From positions 1-55,369 of the forward strand of contig CAKKSC010000028.1 in the NCBI GenBank assembly GCA_919902985.1: a DNA stretch of 55,369 bases, read 5' to 3'. The position numbers were made by a program, and so were the translations under genes. Source of the DNA: Desulfuromonadales bacterium. Lineage in GTDB: Bacteria > Desulfobacterota > JAENJC01. The notes beneath the pieces are model-generated. The model did no database searches. It was not told the DNA's origin and saw nothing but the letters and a program-made list of their open reading frames with translations. Of this stretch, positions 26,304 through 34,909 are shown in pieces; the first letter of the stretch is position 1, and each line of letters starts with the position of its first letter.

Positions 26304-27187
26304 GGTTTTGGTGTTCCTTTTTCCGGAAGGATGACCATGAGGCCATCCTTTACGATTGTGAATACCGCCGGCAACGACCCCACTATGTCTCCATCCGCCT
26401 GAATATAACCCTTTCCCAGAGATGTCACCTTAAGTCCCCTGGCAGTCCGATATTGAACATCGGGATAAGTTAGATGTCTCTTTCGCAACACTCCCCAGGT
26501 ATATCTGAGTATGTCTATAGGCCTTTTGCCCTCGAATATGCATATGTCCAGGTCCCCACGCTCAAGGTCTGCAAATGGAGTAATGGACATCCTGCCTCCG
26601 TAATACTTCCCGTTTCCCACCACAGCCCCGTATCCTTCAAGCTTTTCACCGTTATCAAGCTCGATCTGTAAATGCAGACCTGAGTAACTGAATATGTTGC
26701 CGATGCCTGAGATTATATAGGACAGACGGCCTGAGAGACGTTTGAGCCTCAGATCAAGGCCATAGACCACATGTGCATCAAAACCTATGCCGGCCATAAG
26801 CAGGAAGTAATGGTCGTTAACCTTGCCAATGGAGACCCTTTTGGGAGTTCCATTTAGTACGACTTCGCAGGCCTTCATAGGATCCATCGGTATCCCGGTT
26901 TCGAGAGCAAAGACGTTGACCGTCCCCAGAGGGACAACACCGAGAGGGGTTGAAGACCCTGCAAGACCGTTTACAACCTCGTTGATAGTCCCGTCTCCAC
27001 CCATGGCGACAACGAGATCAAATCCGGCATCAGCAGCCCCTTTGGCGGCAAGAACAGCGTCTCCCTTCTTCTCGGTAAGGTATTGTTCGACAAAGGCCCC
27101 TTTGCGTTCAAGATACTCTTGGACCCGCTCAATCGTCTTCTTTTTTCCACTTCCGGCAGCAGGATTGGCAATAAGCTTGATACGCAT
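26300..27187 (-). CDS. diacylglycerol kinase-family lipid kinase
   Basis: A 295-residue YegS/BmrU-type lipid kinase. The nucleotide-binding motif GGDGTINEVVNGL is at residues 63-75, followed by PLGVVPLGTVNVFA. The C-terminal domain ends YIQADGDIVGSLPAVFTIV, with the catalytic-loop DGD. Members phosphorylate diacylglycerol, sphingosine-like lipids or phosphatidylglycerol. A diacylglycerol kinase could recycle the lipid by-product released when a phosphoglycerol-type transferase (the next gene) uses phosphatidylglycerol; that link is inference from neighbourhood. It sits two bases after a GT9 gene in the operon. Confidence 0.88.
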   Translation of the reverse strand: MRIKLIANPAAGSGKKKTIERVQEYLERKGAFVEQYLTEKKGDAVLAAKGAADAGFDLVVAMGGDGTINEVVNGLAGSSTPLGVVPLGTVNVFALETGIPMDPMKACEVVLNGTPKRVSIGKVNDHYFLLMAGIGFDAHVVYGLDLRLKRLSGRLSYIISGIGNIFSYSGLHLQIELDNGEKLEGYGAVVGNGKYYGGRMSITPFADLERGDLDICIFEGKRPIDILRYTWGVLRKRHLTYPDVQYRTARGLKVTSLGKGYIQADGDIVGSLPAVFTIVKDGLMVILPEKGTPKP

Positions 27188-27189
27188 AT

Positions 27190-28293
27190 TTAAGGTCTTA
27201 CCATCCCCTTAACTCTTTCAAAAACACTATCAGCAGTGATTTTCTTCATACATTCAAAATGTCCCTTTGGGCAACGATCACTACCATGGAGGGTACAGGG
27301 GCGGCATTTCAGTTCACTTTCAACTACAACACTCTTTCCAAGAGGGGAAAAACCAAATCCCCGGACTGTAGGGCCGAAGATAGCTACTACCGGGGTACCA
27401 ACTGCCGTCGCCATGTGCATAGGGCCGGAATCGTTTGTGACAAAGACACTACACCTCTTTATGAGGGCAGCGGTCTCCCTTAGTCCAGTCTTTCCAGCGA
27501 CAGAAAAGGCATCTATACCTATACCACCGGATACCCTCTCACTAAGTTCAACCTCGTCAGGTCCGCCAAAGATCAGGACCTTTGCACCTAGTTCTGCTAC
27601 AGCCATCTTGCCTAATTCAATAAAACCATCTTCCAGCCACCTTTTGGTCTGCCATCTGGCGCCAGGATTAAGACCTACGATGGTTGAGCCTTCAGATACA
27701 GAATGCTGAGCAATAAACGACGCGGCTCCCTTTTCTTCCTCAAGGGAAAGATAAATAGTTGGAACTGCCTCAGATTTTAAAAATCTCCCATCACCCCTCT
27801 TTTCAAAAAAGGGGGATAAAGTCTCCCCCTTTGGAAAAGGAGGATTATGGGGGATTTTGAATGAATCCCTTACCCCAGGCGGGGGCAATGCAGATAAGTA
27901 GGCATCAAGAGTATGTTTCGTATTCGGTCTGAAACCATGAAGTAGCAGCCTCCTCCTGAGAGTCTGCTTATCATAACGAAGGATCTTTGAACCTGGAATC
28001 AAGGCAGAAATGACCCTGCTCCTCAGATTGCCGTGAAGGTCTATGACATGTGTGTAACCTTCTTTCCTGAGTTCCCCTGCTATTTCAAGCAACCCCTTTA
28101 GCCCCATGTGCCTGCTGCCGTCAAAAGGTATTATCCTTCTTAAGTTCGGGTTCCCTAAAAGAAGTTCATGATACTCTTTTTTTACGAGAAAATCCAGATT
28201 AGCATTGGGATGACTCAGTTTTAGAGCAGCTATAACAGACGTAGTCAATACCACATCACCGATGGAACCAAGGCGTATTATAAGGATCTTCAA
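27190..28293 (-). CDS. GT9 LPS heptosyltransferase (WaaF-like)
   Basis: A 367-residue GT9 enzyme that adds an ADP-activated heptose to the LPS inner core. It starts MKILIIRLGSIGDVVLTTSV and carries VGLNPGARWQTKRWLEDGF and the sugar-nucleotide motif VTNDSGPMHMATAVGTPVVAIFGPT split over FVTNDSGPMHMATAVG. The C-terminal CRPCTLHGSDRCPKGHFEC cysteine cluster is shared with the gene at 29416. Residues about 145-172 (HNPPFPKGE, SPFFEKRGDG) are encoded by an inserted repeat at 27778-27859. It overlaps the next GT9 gene upstream by four bases. Confidence 0.9.
   Translation of the reverse strand: MKILIIRLGSIGDVVLTTSVIAALKLSHPNANLDFLVKKEYHELLLGNPNLRRIIPFDGSRHMGLKGLLEIAGELRKEGYTHVIDLHGNLRSRVISALIPGSKILRYDKQTLRRRLLLHGFRPNTKHTLDAYLSALPPPGVRDSFKIPHNPPFPKGETLSPFFEKRGDGRFLKSEAVPTIYLSLEEEKGAASFIAQHSVSEGSTIVGLNPGARWQTKRWLEDGFIELGKMAVAELGAKVLIFGGPDEVELSERVSGGIGIDAFSVAGKTGLRETAALIKRCSVFVTNDSGPMHMATAVGTPVVAIFGPTVRGFGFSPLGKSVVVESELKCRPCTLHGSDRCPKGHFECMKKITADSVFERVKGMVRP
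27778..27859. repeat. in-frame palindromic element, AATCYCCCAT family
   Basis: About 82 bases with ends AAAAATCTCCCATCACC and ATTATGGGGGATTTTG (imperfect inverted pair), and inner CCCCTCTTTTCAAAAAAGGGG and CTCCCCCTTTGGAAAAGGAG hairpins. It lies inside the GT9 gene without shifting its frame. Confidence 0.7.
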
Positions 28294-29330
28294 TATTTAT
28301 CCACCATCTCATTCACAGCCTGAAGAACGGATTCAGTCGTTATCCTCTCCATACAGTCATAATAGACACACCTCTCTCTAATACACCTGTCGCACTGGGG
28401 CACGTCCGGCATAAGGACACGTTGCTTGTTCCCTATCGGTCCCCACCTCACCGGGGTACATGCTCTGACAGGGGAAAAGATAGAAACGGTTGGGATCTTC
28501 TGGGCTGCCGCCATGTGCATAGGCCCAGTGCTCGAACTGACAAAGACACTCAGCTTCTTAAGAAGGGCCGCAAAATTGAGGATGTTGTCGGAGAGGTAGA
28601 CAGATGGTTTGTTCCGCATAGTATCCTTGACTGCTGACAGCAGCTCTTTCTCCTTTACGCTGCCTGTCAGCAAAACAGTGTAACCGTAATCAGATATAAG
28701 CTTATCCGCCAGTTCGGCGTATCTCTCCGGTCTCCAGTTCCCTGCCGATCCTCCGCTCCCGGGATGGATACCTATCAGTCTATGTCCTTCCGATGCCTTT
28801 GAAAGCCCCTGAGCGACTATATGTCGGTTCGCTGCCTCTTCTGATTCACTGTCAGTCCACAGCCCGACTCTCCTGACTGTCCGCTCCACTCCCAGAGTCT
28901 TTAAGAGGTCCAGGTTGTAATCTGTTTCATGCTTGAGTGACCGGGAGCGTTTCTGCAAGACCCTCCTGTTATAAAATATCTGGGCTATCTTGGTTGCAGG
29001 GGCGATCCTTTCAGGTATCCCTGCTATGTAGACCAGCAGCCCCAACCTGAAATTGGAAAACAGGGTCATGACAACGTCAAACCGTTTTTCCCTGAGGGTT
29101 CTTGCCAGATTTAAAAGAGCTTTAACCCCCTTGTGAAGACCATCACCATCATAGACAATCACCTCATCAACAAAGGGGTTGTTCTTCAACAGCTCCTTTG
29201 TATACGGGCTGACCATAGCGGCAAGATGAGAGTCTGGATAGGTCTTTTTTATTGATTCAAAGACAGGGGTTGAGGCAATCAGGTCGCCTATGCGGTCAAT
29301 TCTTATAACAAGTATCTTCATTTGACTCAT
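28290..29330 (-). CDS. GT9 heptosyltransferase
   Basis: A 346-residue GT9 protein beginning MKILVIRIDRIGDLIASTPV after a short MSQ lead. It has IGIHPGSGGSAGNWRPERYAE for the donor phosphate region and VSSSTGPMHMAAAQKIPTVS. Its C-terminus (VPQCDRCIRERCVYYDCMER) differs from the two WaaF-like neighbours, suggesting a different acceptor, perhaps a further heptose. It overlaps the following gene by four bases. The 85-base space to the gene upstream holds a repeat. Confidence 0.88.
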   Translation of the reverse strand: MSQMKILVIRIDRIGDLIASTPVFESIKKTYPDSHLAAMVSPYTKELLKNNPFVDEVIVYDGDGLHKGVKALLNLARTLREKRFDVVMTLFSNFRLGLLVYIAGIPERIAPATKIAQIFYNRRVLQKRSRSLKHETDYNLDLLKTLGVERTVRRVGLWTDSESEEAANRHIVAQGLSKASEGHRLIGIHPGSGGSAGNWRPERYAELADKLISDYGYTVLLTGSVKEKELLSAVKDTMRNKPSVYLSDNILNFAALLKKLSVFVSSSTGPMHMAAAQKIPTVSIFSPVRACTPVRWGPIGNKQRVLMPDVPQCDRCIRERCVYYDCMERITTESVLQAVNEMVDKY

Positions 29331-29340
29331 AATACCTATT

Positions 29341-29412
29341 CACCGCTGAGACGCCGAGGCGCAGAGGAATACTTTAAATCCCATTTCTCAGCGTCTCCGC
29401 TCCTCTGCGGTA
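29341..29412. repeat. CTCTGCGGT-type dispersed repeat
   Basis: CACCGCTGAGACGCCGAGG, CGCAGAGG and the partner TCAGCGTCTCCGC, TCCTCTGCGGT form an imperfect inverted unit filling the gap between two GT9 genes. The motif is a common dispersed repeat in bacterial genomes; other copies were not found in this window. Confidence 0.55.
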
Positions 29413-29415
29413 AAT

Positions 29416-30459
29416 TTAGTTTTTATTTTGCATCAGTTTCTTGACACCCTTCATCACATCATCCACCGTTATTTCCCTCATACACCTGAAGTGCCCTTCA
29501 GGGCATTTATCAGGGCCATGATGATGGCAGGGACGACAATGAAGCTCTTTTTCCACGATTACAATGTCCTTCCCGTATGGGTAATAACCAAATGACCTTA
29601 CAGTTGGCCCGAATATGGAAACGGCCGGGACCATCCTGGCTGAGGCTATATGGCCGGGGGCGCTGTCGTTTCCTATAAGCAAACTGCAACGGTCTATGAC
29701 CGCTATAAGCTCGCGGAGAGTTGTCTTCCCTATCAGGTCAACCGGCCTTTGGCCGGTAAGTGATATTATCTTATCCCCTGCATCTCTTTCAGCTGGGGAG
29801 CCTAAGAGGAACACCCTGGCGTCGTACCTCTCAATTAGCCTGTCTATAAGGGCCGCATAACCTTCGGGAATCCACCTCTTTGTCCCCCACACTGAACCGG
29901 GGGCAATCCCTATCACCGTATCGCTCGGGGATATACCGGCCTCGTCGAATATCTTCTTTGTCCTCACCCATGTCTCTGAGGATATCTCAAGATACGGCAT
30001 CTTATCCAATCTGCCGCTCTCTATCCCCAGTGGATCAAGGAGAGAAAGGACCCTTTCAACCTCATGGAGGTCGGTATCTCTAAAGACCTTACTGGTATAA
30101 ACAACTGACAGAGCGGCGTCCGAATAGCCTATCCTCTCACCAGCCCCGCTTCCATACACCATCAGCGCCGTTCTGAAGGAGCGGTGAGGAGAGAGACAAA
30201 GATCAAATCCCTCTTTTCTCAGCCTCCGGATAAGGCCGAAGAATCTTAATTCTCCGCTGTCTTTCCCCTTCTTATCGTAGGAAATGAGGGAATCGATCTC
30301 TTTTAAATCTTGTAGCAGTTCACACCCTTGCGGCGTTGTGACCACCGTTAATAAGCTTTCAGGGAAACTCTTTTTCAGGCCTTTAAACAAAGGGGTAGTG
30401 AGGACTATATCGCCAGGGAAGGCTGTCTGGACAACCAGGATGTTTTTGAATTCATCCAT
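29416..30459 (-). CDS. waaF: lipopolysaccharide heptosyltransferase II
   Basis: A GT9 enzyme of 347 residues with the WaaF pattern: ILVVQTAFPGDIVLTTPLF, IGIAPGSVWGTKRWIPEGYA, LIGNDSAPGHIASA and SIFGPTVRSFGYYPYG. The cysteine-rich C-terminus is CRPCHHHGPDKCPEGHFRC. It would add the second L-glycero-D-manno-heptose to the inner core. The ATG at 30459 overlaps the stop of the GT2 gene by eight bases and gives the normal N-terminus MDEFKNILVV; an in-frame start at 30498 lies inside GT2. Confidence 0.92.
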   Translation of the reverse strand: MDEFKNILVVQTAFPGDIVLTTPLFKGLKKSFPESLLTVVTTPQGCELLQDLKEIDSLISYDKKGKDSGELRFFGLIRRLRKEGFDLCLSPHRSFRTALMVYGSGAGERIGYSDAALSVVYTSKVFRDTDLHEVERVLSLLDPLGIESGRLDKMPYLEISSETWVRTKKIFDEAGISPSDTVIGIAPGSVWGTKRWIPEGYAALIDRLIERYDARVFLLGSPAERDAGDKIISLTGQRPVDLIGKTTLRELIAVIDRCSLLIGNDSAPGHIASARMVPAVSIFGPTVRSFGYYPYGKDIVIVEKELHCRPCHHHGPDKCPEGHFRCMREITVDDVMKGVKKLMQNKN

Positions 30460-31210
30460 CTCTTTTCTGTCTTCGGGACAGCTCCCATAGCTTCGCATAC
30501 TTCATAAAGACGTGATAACCGGCGGTTATCGCAATTATGATCCCCGGCAACCCGTCCCTGAAACCCTGTTTCAGGATATAACTCTTAATAAACATAAAGA
30601 CAGGCCTGAAAATCATGTCACGGAACCTGAATCTCTTCCCTGATTTGATATACTCTTTAGATGCTATCGTAGTAAAACTGTTCATTGTATTGATATGGTG
30701 CGCTATATCCTTGAAGGAATAATGTATAAGATCTCCTTTCAGATATTTTACTTCCCCACTTACAATCACTGTGTCATGGGGATCTATCCCCCCCCACCGC
30801 CCTTTGTCCCTTCTGAAGAGCCTGATCTTGCGGTCAGGATACCACCCTGAGTGGTTTATCCACCTGTCGAGATAGAATACATGACGGGGCACAGAATAGG
30901 CGTCTGCCTTTGGCCCTTTCAGCACATCTTTAATCTCAGCTGCAAGTTCAGGAGTGACCCTTTCATCGGCATCTATGGAGAGTATCCACTGATGACTTGA
31001 CTTATCTATAGCGAGGTTCTTCTGGGCAATATGACCAGGCCACTGATTATAGAACACCTTGTCCGTATACTCTTTGCAGATATCAACGGTCCTGTCGGTG
31101 CTCCCTGAATCTACAACAACGATCTCATCGGCCCATTTCACGCTTTCAAGGGCGTCCCGGATATTTTGTTCTTCATTCAGAGTTATTATTGTGACGGAGA
31201 GTTTTTGCAT
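30452..31210 (-). CDS. GT2 LPS core glycosyltransferase (WaaE/KdtX-like)
   Basis: A 252-residue family 2 glycosyltransferase with an inverting GT-A fold: LSVTIITLNEEQNIRDALES, the donor motif VVVDSGSTDRTVDIC, the metal motif LSIDADERV and the acceptor region HSGWYPDRKIRLFRR. The close fit to WaaE/KdtX/LgtF proteins suggests addition of glucose to the first inner-core heptose. The hydrophobic C-terminal segment (GFRDGLPGIIIAITAGYHVF) would hold it at the membrane. The ATG at 31210 is used; a TTG three codons upstream is also possible. Confidence 0.9.
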   Translation of the reverse strand: MQKLSVTIITLNEEQNIRDALESVKWADEIVVVDSGSTDRTVDICKEYTDKVFYNQWPGHIAQKNLAIDKSSHQWILSIDADERVTPELAAEIKDVLKGPKADAYSVPRHVFYLDRWINHSGWYPDRKIRLFRRDKGRWGGIDPHDTVIVSGEVKYLKGDLIHYSFKDIAHHINTMNSFTTIASKEYIKSGKRFRFRDMIFRPVFMFIKSYILKQGFRDGLPGIIIAITAGYHVFMKYAKLWELSRRQKRDG

Positions 31211-31285
31211 AATTTTCAAAAGACATTAGATTATAGATGTTAGTGTTAGAAGTAAATCTAACATCTAACATCTGACATCTGATAC

Positions 31286-31453
31286 TCAGATCTTCTCCGC
31301 CTCATCTGTCAGCATTACCGGGATGTCATCCTTTATCGGATATTTGAGCTTGCAGGCATCACATATCAAAGCATCCCTGTTCTCCGTCAGCCTTACATTT
31401 CCCTTGCATTTCGGACATGCAAGGATATCGAGAAGTTCTTTGTCAATCGCCAT
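31286..31453 (-). CDS. Trm112-family zinc-ribbon protein
   Basis: A 55-residue protein, MAIDKELLDILACPKCKG then CDACKLKYPI, with two CxxC knuckles and the ending IPVMLTDEAEKI. It matches bacterial Trm112-like (YcaR-type) proteins, which often sit next to lpxK. In eukaryotes and archaea Trm112 activates methyltransferases; the bacterial role is less clear. A perfect GGAGGTAAGAT site precedes the ATG. Between it and GT2 (31220-31285) lies only a tandem ACATCT repeat. Confidence 0.9.
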   Translation of the reverse strand: MAIDKELLDILACPKCKGNVRLTENRDALICDACKLKYPIKDDIPVMLTDEAEKI

Positions 31454-31499
31454 ATCTTACCTCCTTAAAAAATTGTTAGTAGCAGGTTGCCTATCATTA

Positions 31500-32297
31500 T
31501 TACTGACCACTGACTGCCGGCCCCTGACTACTGTTTCTATATTCCACCAGATCAGCGAAAACGGAACCTATCTTTATCTTGCTCTTCATCCTTACAGGCA
31601 TCTTCCGGCTGTCATCTGTAAGCCAGACATAGACCTCACCCTTCCTCTGGAATATCCCTTCAAACTTGAGGAGCGGCTTCACCAATACAGTATCAAACTC
31701 CCCTGCGGGAGTGCTGATTTTTTCATTACCAAGTACCTGAACCTCCAACTGCCATAGCTTTTTATCTTCAAAAACATCGATGATAACGGGTTCCCCGATT
31801 ACAAGCTTCCTTGTCCTGAGATAATACAATGACGAAAGGGCATCCTGAAGAAAAAGTGGGATCGGATATATGGAGGTTTCTTTATCTACCTTATAAGTAG
31901 CAACCCCCTTGGTATAGTCAAAAGATATCTCTTTGTCCTGCCTGTAGCTTCCCTCTTCCTGGTGCACCTTAAATCCGGCTGAAGAAAGGTTATCGGCATA
32001 CACAAACGAATCAACCCTGTCCCTTACCTTGTGAAATTTATCTACAAACGAATTTGAGTTGGTAACTGCGCTGATCTGATGCAACTTCCTGCCATTAAGC
32101 TCGGCGCCTTCCGAAACTTCTATAACTGCGGTTCCTCCCTTCAGGTTGAACCAGGAAATCTCAAATACAAGTCTTTCAGCTTTCCAGGGAACATCAGTCT
32201 GATCTGCGGTTGGCCCTGCCGTTGTATATGAAGTTAAGGTTAAGATAAGAACAAAGGTTAAAGCCGAAACAAAGGAAGCTCTTGACTTCATCTTCAT
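31500..32297 (-). CDS. exported DUF3108 protein
   Basis: A 265-residue protein with a signal peptide (MKMKSRASFVSALTFVLILT, cleaved near TTAGPTA). The DUF3108 core starts WKAERLVFEISWFNLKGGTA and includes VIDVFEDKKLWQLEVQVLG, FDTVLVKPLLKFEG and VWLTDDSRKMPVRM. The domain forms a beta-barrel-like fold of unknown function, often beside LPS genes. The ATG at 32297 overlaps the gmhB stop (ATGA). The last ten residues (SSQGPAVSGQ) are encoded by a CAGTGG/GGGGCC-type repeat that also continues past the stop, so the true C-terminus may have been replaced. Confidence 0.85.
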   Translation of the reverse strand: MKMKSRASFVSALTFVLILTLTSYTTAGPTADQTDVPWKAERLVFEISWFNLKGGTAVIEVSEGAELNGRKLHQISAVTNSNSFVDKFHKVRDRVDSFVYADNLSSAGFKVHQEEGSYRQDKEISFDYTKGVATYKVDKETSIYPIPLFLQDALSSLYYLRTRKLVIGEPVIIDVFEDKKLWQLEVQVLGNEKISTPAGEFDTVLVKPLLKFEGIFQRKGEVYVWLTDDSRKMPVRMKSKIKIGSVFADLVEYRNSSQGPAVSGQ

Positions 32298-32893
32298 CCT
32301 GCCTCTTTCTGACTCAGTATCCATTTCACTGCGTCATACAGGTCATCGGCAATATGGTCGGGCCATACCTTACGCTGGCTGCTCAGGGATTTCAGCTCTT
32401 CCCTTCCGTATCCAGTCATGACCAATATCCCCATGGCCCCGGTGTTATGAGCCAATTCGATATCAATTATCTTGTCACCAACTACATAAGAGCCTTTAAC
32501 ATCAATCCTAAAGTCTTTTGCTGCGGCTTCTATCATACCTGTCCCTGGTTTGCGACAGCCACAATCAAGCAGATACTCCGGCAGTCCAACCTCCGGGTGG
32601 TGCGGGCAGTAATAAATTTTGTCAATGTGGGCGCCTTCAGCCTTCAGCAATAACTTCATCCTCTTGTGGACATCTTTCAGAACAGGTTCCGTAAAATATC
32701 CTCTTGCCACACCCGACTGATTTGTAACAACCACTGCCAGAAGGCCGCTCTCATTTATAAGCCTTACCGCCTCTGCAGCTCTCGGAATTAGCCTGAGCAT
32801 ATCAGCGTTGTCGAGGTAATCCACTTCTTCACTAACAGTCCCGTCCCTGTCAAGAAAAACCGCTGTCCTTCTTTTCACCATCTTTAGAGTCAT
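32294..32893 (-). CDS. gmhB: D-glycero-beta-D-manno-heptose-1,7-bisphosphate 7-phosphatase
   Basis: A HAD-family phosphatase of ADP-heptose synthesis, 199 residues. The catalytic DRDGT is at residues 15-19 (VFLDRDGTVSEEVDYL), then VVVTNQSGVARGYF. The zinc site typical of GmhB is C96-x-H98 with C111-x-C113, plus the acidic VVGDKIIDIELA motif. It supplies heptose precursors for the three GT9 enzymes of the same operon. gmhA and hldE are not in the window. It begins two bases after lpxK. Confidence 0.93.
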   Translation of the reverse strand: MTLKMVKRRTAVFLDRDGTVSEEVDYLDNADMLRLIPRAAEAVRLINESGLLAVVVTNQSGVARGYFTEPVLKDVHKRMKLLLKAEGAHIDKIYYCPHHPEVGLPEYLLDCGCRKPGTGMIEAAAKDFRIDVKGSYVVGDKIIDIELAHNTGAMGILVMTGYGREELKSLSSQRKVWPDHIADDLYDAVKWILSQKEAG

Positions 32894-32895
32894 CT

Positions 32896-34029
32896 CTAAC
32901 CCTGAATCCCGGCAAGGATGGCATTTATAAACCTTTCTTCATTTCCATTCATATTCAGGCCTATCTCTAAGTAATATATCGGCATACCCATCTTATCCTT
33001 AAACCGCTCAATTTTCACTGCGTCTTTTTCTGTTGTTAATATAAATTCCGCGCCTGCTGCCCTTGCCTTTTTTTCGACTCCTTCCATGTCTTTCGCCGTA
33101 TAACTGTAATGGTCAGGAAAAGAGATCTCAGAGACCAAAGTGCAATCCAAAGATGACAGGAGGGTAATAAATGATGACGGGTTTGCAATTGCCGAAAGAG
33201 CTGTCACCCTATGCCCCGAAATGGCATCTAAACCTGTTTTTGCGCCATCCCTGAGCGAAACAAGCCGTTCAGGCCTGTAACTGCTTTTGAATACGGCAGC
33301 TTCGGGCTGCTTATCCGTGATACTGTCAGCTATCCGGCCAGTATCGGAAGAGGCCTTTGTTATCAAAAAGATATCGGCCCTCTTCATACCGGTCAAAGGC
33401 TCCCTCAGAGGCCCTCTCGGGAGGAGATGGGCATTCCCAAAACCCTTCTCTCCATCAACTAAGAGTATGTCAAAGTCTCTCTTTAATCTTACGTGCTGAA
33501 AACCATCATCTAAAATAATGACATCCAGAGGTAACCTTTCCAGGGCGTATCTGCCGGCCTCATACCGATCTGCGCCAACAAATACTGGGACGTTCTTGAG
33601 CCTCCTTGCCAGCATGTAGGGCTCATCCCCTGCCTCCTCCGGCCCAAGGAGGAGTTGATGACCGTCAGATACTACACCTATACCCTTACCTTTTCTTTTG
33701 TACCCCCTGCTTAGTATCGCTGCCTTAACTCCACGCTCATTCAGTCTGCGTGCAATGAATTCACCCGTTGGCGTCTTTCCTGTCCCGCCAACGGTTATAT
33801 TCCCAACAGATACAACCTTGCAGCCAATCTCTCTTGCCTTGAATAAGCCTGACGAATAGAGAGCCAGTCTGATCCTTATTGCAGCCCCGTAAAGAATTGA
33901 GAGGAGATACAAAGGATAAAAAAGTATCCGGCAAAAAAAACCGGCATCCCGTCTATATGCAATGTAATCAAAAAGTCTTTCCAATCGGTCTTTTATAGCA
34001 TACTTCACAACCTTAGTCAAAACAGTCAA
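32896..34029 (-). CDS. lpxK: tetraacyldisaccharide 4'-kinase
   Basis: Phosphorylates the 4' position of the lipid A precursor at the inner membrane. The P-loop [18 protein letters not shown] is at residues 74-91 and the lipid-facing N-terminal helix is [21 protein letters not shown]. Further motifs are [32 protein letters not shown] and TTEKDAVKI. The start TTG at 34029 overlaps the stop of the REP transposase. The original start and promoter may therefore have been replaced, leaving the whole envelope operon dependent on transcription from within or beyond that element. Confidence 0.93.
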   Translation of the reverse strand: MTVLTKVVKYAIKDRLERLFDYIAYRRDAGFFCRILFYPLYLLSILYGAAIRIRLALYSSGLFKAREIGCKVVSVGNITVGGTGKTPTGEFIARRLNERGVKAAILSRGYKRKGKGIGVVSDGHQLLLGPEEAGDEPYMLARRLKNVPVFVGADRYEAGRYALERLPLDVIILDDGFQHVRLKRDFDILLVDGEKGFGNAHLLPRGPLREPLTGMKRADIFLITKASSDTGRIADSITDKQPEAAVFKSSYRPERLVSLRDGAKTGLDAISGHRVTALSAIANPSSFITLLSSLDCTLVSEISFPDHYSYTAKDMEGVEKKARAAGAEFILTTEKDAVKIERFKDKMGMPIYYLEIGLNMNGNEERFINAILAGIQG

Positions 34030-34742
34030 CTTCTTAAAAGGGGACAGATTTGTTTTCTATCTTCTTTTGGCCTTCCCTGCTTTCTGAATTCCACGCGACG
34101 CCCGATCTTTTTAGCAACTTCTTCAACAAATCGATTACTTCCCGTCAATTGACCACGTTGTATTGCCTGCCGTATTATGCCTTCTTCCATCTCCGAAATC
34201 GGACTTTTTACGAATTCCTTATATCTCTCTTGTCGTTCTTTGACTGTTCTGCCCAAACGCATATAACCGGGGTCAAAATCCAGCCAGGTTGAAGATAAAC
34301 CGATCTTGTCTTTATAGCTGGACCATTTGTACTTTTCCGGATCATCCACCATGCCCGCCCTGACAGGGTTCAGTTCCACATAGCGACAGCAGGCCAACAG
34401 GTACTCATCTCTATCGACAGGACTTGACTTGTAGCGCCCCTCCCATAATGTTCCTCTTCTTCCCTCTATTTTATTTACATATCGAGTTTGTCGCCCGAAA
34501 ATACGCTTCATCAGCAATGCCAAATTCTCAACATCTTTACCAGGGTCGATTATTAGATGGATATGGTTTGTCATGAGGCAATAGGCATATACCTTACAAC
34601 ATAGCTCCTTCTTCCACCCCTTCAGATTGTCGAGATAGTAATGATAATCATCATCAGTGGCAAAAACTGCCTGCCTGTTATGGCCCCGCTGGATTATATG
34701 GTGGGGATAGTTTGGTAGTACGACCCTTGATGTTCTTGGCAT
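34026..34742 (-). CDS. REP-associated tyrosine transposase (RAYT)
   Basis: A 238-residue Y1 transposase of the IS200-like/RAYT group. The start is MPRTSRVVLPNYPHHIIQRG. The HUH metal motif is TNHIHLIIDPG with H60 and H62. The likely catalytic Tyr104 is in LWEGRYKSSPVD, followed by CRYVELNPVRAGMV. It should cut and join single-stranded DNA at flanking hairpins. Its last codons (KQICPLLRS) are encoded by the element end AAACAAATCTGTCCCC. No disabling mutation is seen, so it may be active. It sits at the head of the lpxK operon. Confidence 0.9.
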   Translation of the reverse strand: MPRTSRVVLPNYPHHIIQRGHNRQAVFATDDDYHYYLDNLKGWKKELCCKVYAYCLMTNHIHLIIDPGKDVENLALLMKRIFGRQTRYVNKIEGRRGTLWEGRYKSSPVDRDEYLLACCRYVELNPVRAGMVDDPEKYKWSSYKDKIGLSSTWLDFDPGYMRLGRTVKERQERYKEFVKSPISEMEEGIIRQAIQRGQLTGSNRFVEEVAKKIGRRVEFRKQGRPKEDRKQICPLLRS

Positions 34743-34799
34743 GAAACAATCTTACTAAACCTAATCAACCGATGTCAATAAATAAATCTGTCCCCTTTT
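34036..34799. mobile_element. RAYT element with AAAAGGGGACAGATTT ends
   Basis: AAAAGGGGACAGATTTGTTT at 34036 and its inverse AAATAAATCTGTCCCCTTTT ending at 34799 match over 16 bases and enclose the transposase. Solitary ends of the same type lie at about 34841-34860 and 37880-37899. Both ends carry the same motif inverted, as expected for a RAYT-mobilised unit. Confidence 0.75.
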
Positions 34800-34862
34800 C
34801 TTGCCCTTTTCTTTACTAAACCTAATCAACCGATGTCAATAAATAAATCTGTCCCCTTTTCT
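34752..34862. repeat. 61-base tandem direct repeat at the RAYT right end
   Basis: TTACTAAACCTAATCAACC through AATCTGTCCCCTTTTCTT occurs twice, 61 bases apart. The second copy lacks a transposase and ends just before the FecR promoter. Confidence 0.85.
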
Positions 34863-34867
34863 TTTAC

Positions 34868-34897
34868 TTGACACCCATTCTTTGTAAGGCTTATACT
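34868..34897 (+). promoter_or_regulatory. strong sigma-70 promoter, near-leaderless
   Basis: TTGACA (34868-34873), an 18-base spacer and TATACT (34892-34897). The predicted transcript start is only about six bases before the ATG at 34910, with no ribosome-binding site. Confidence 0.65.
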
Positions 34898-34909
34898 CCA
34901 TTCCAACGT

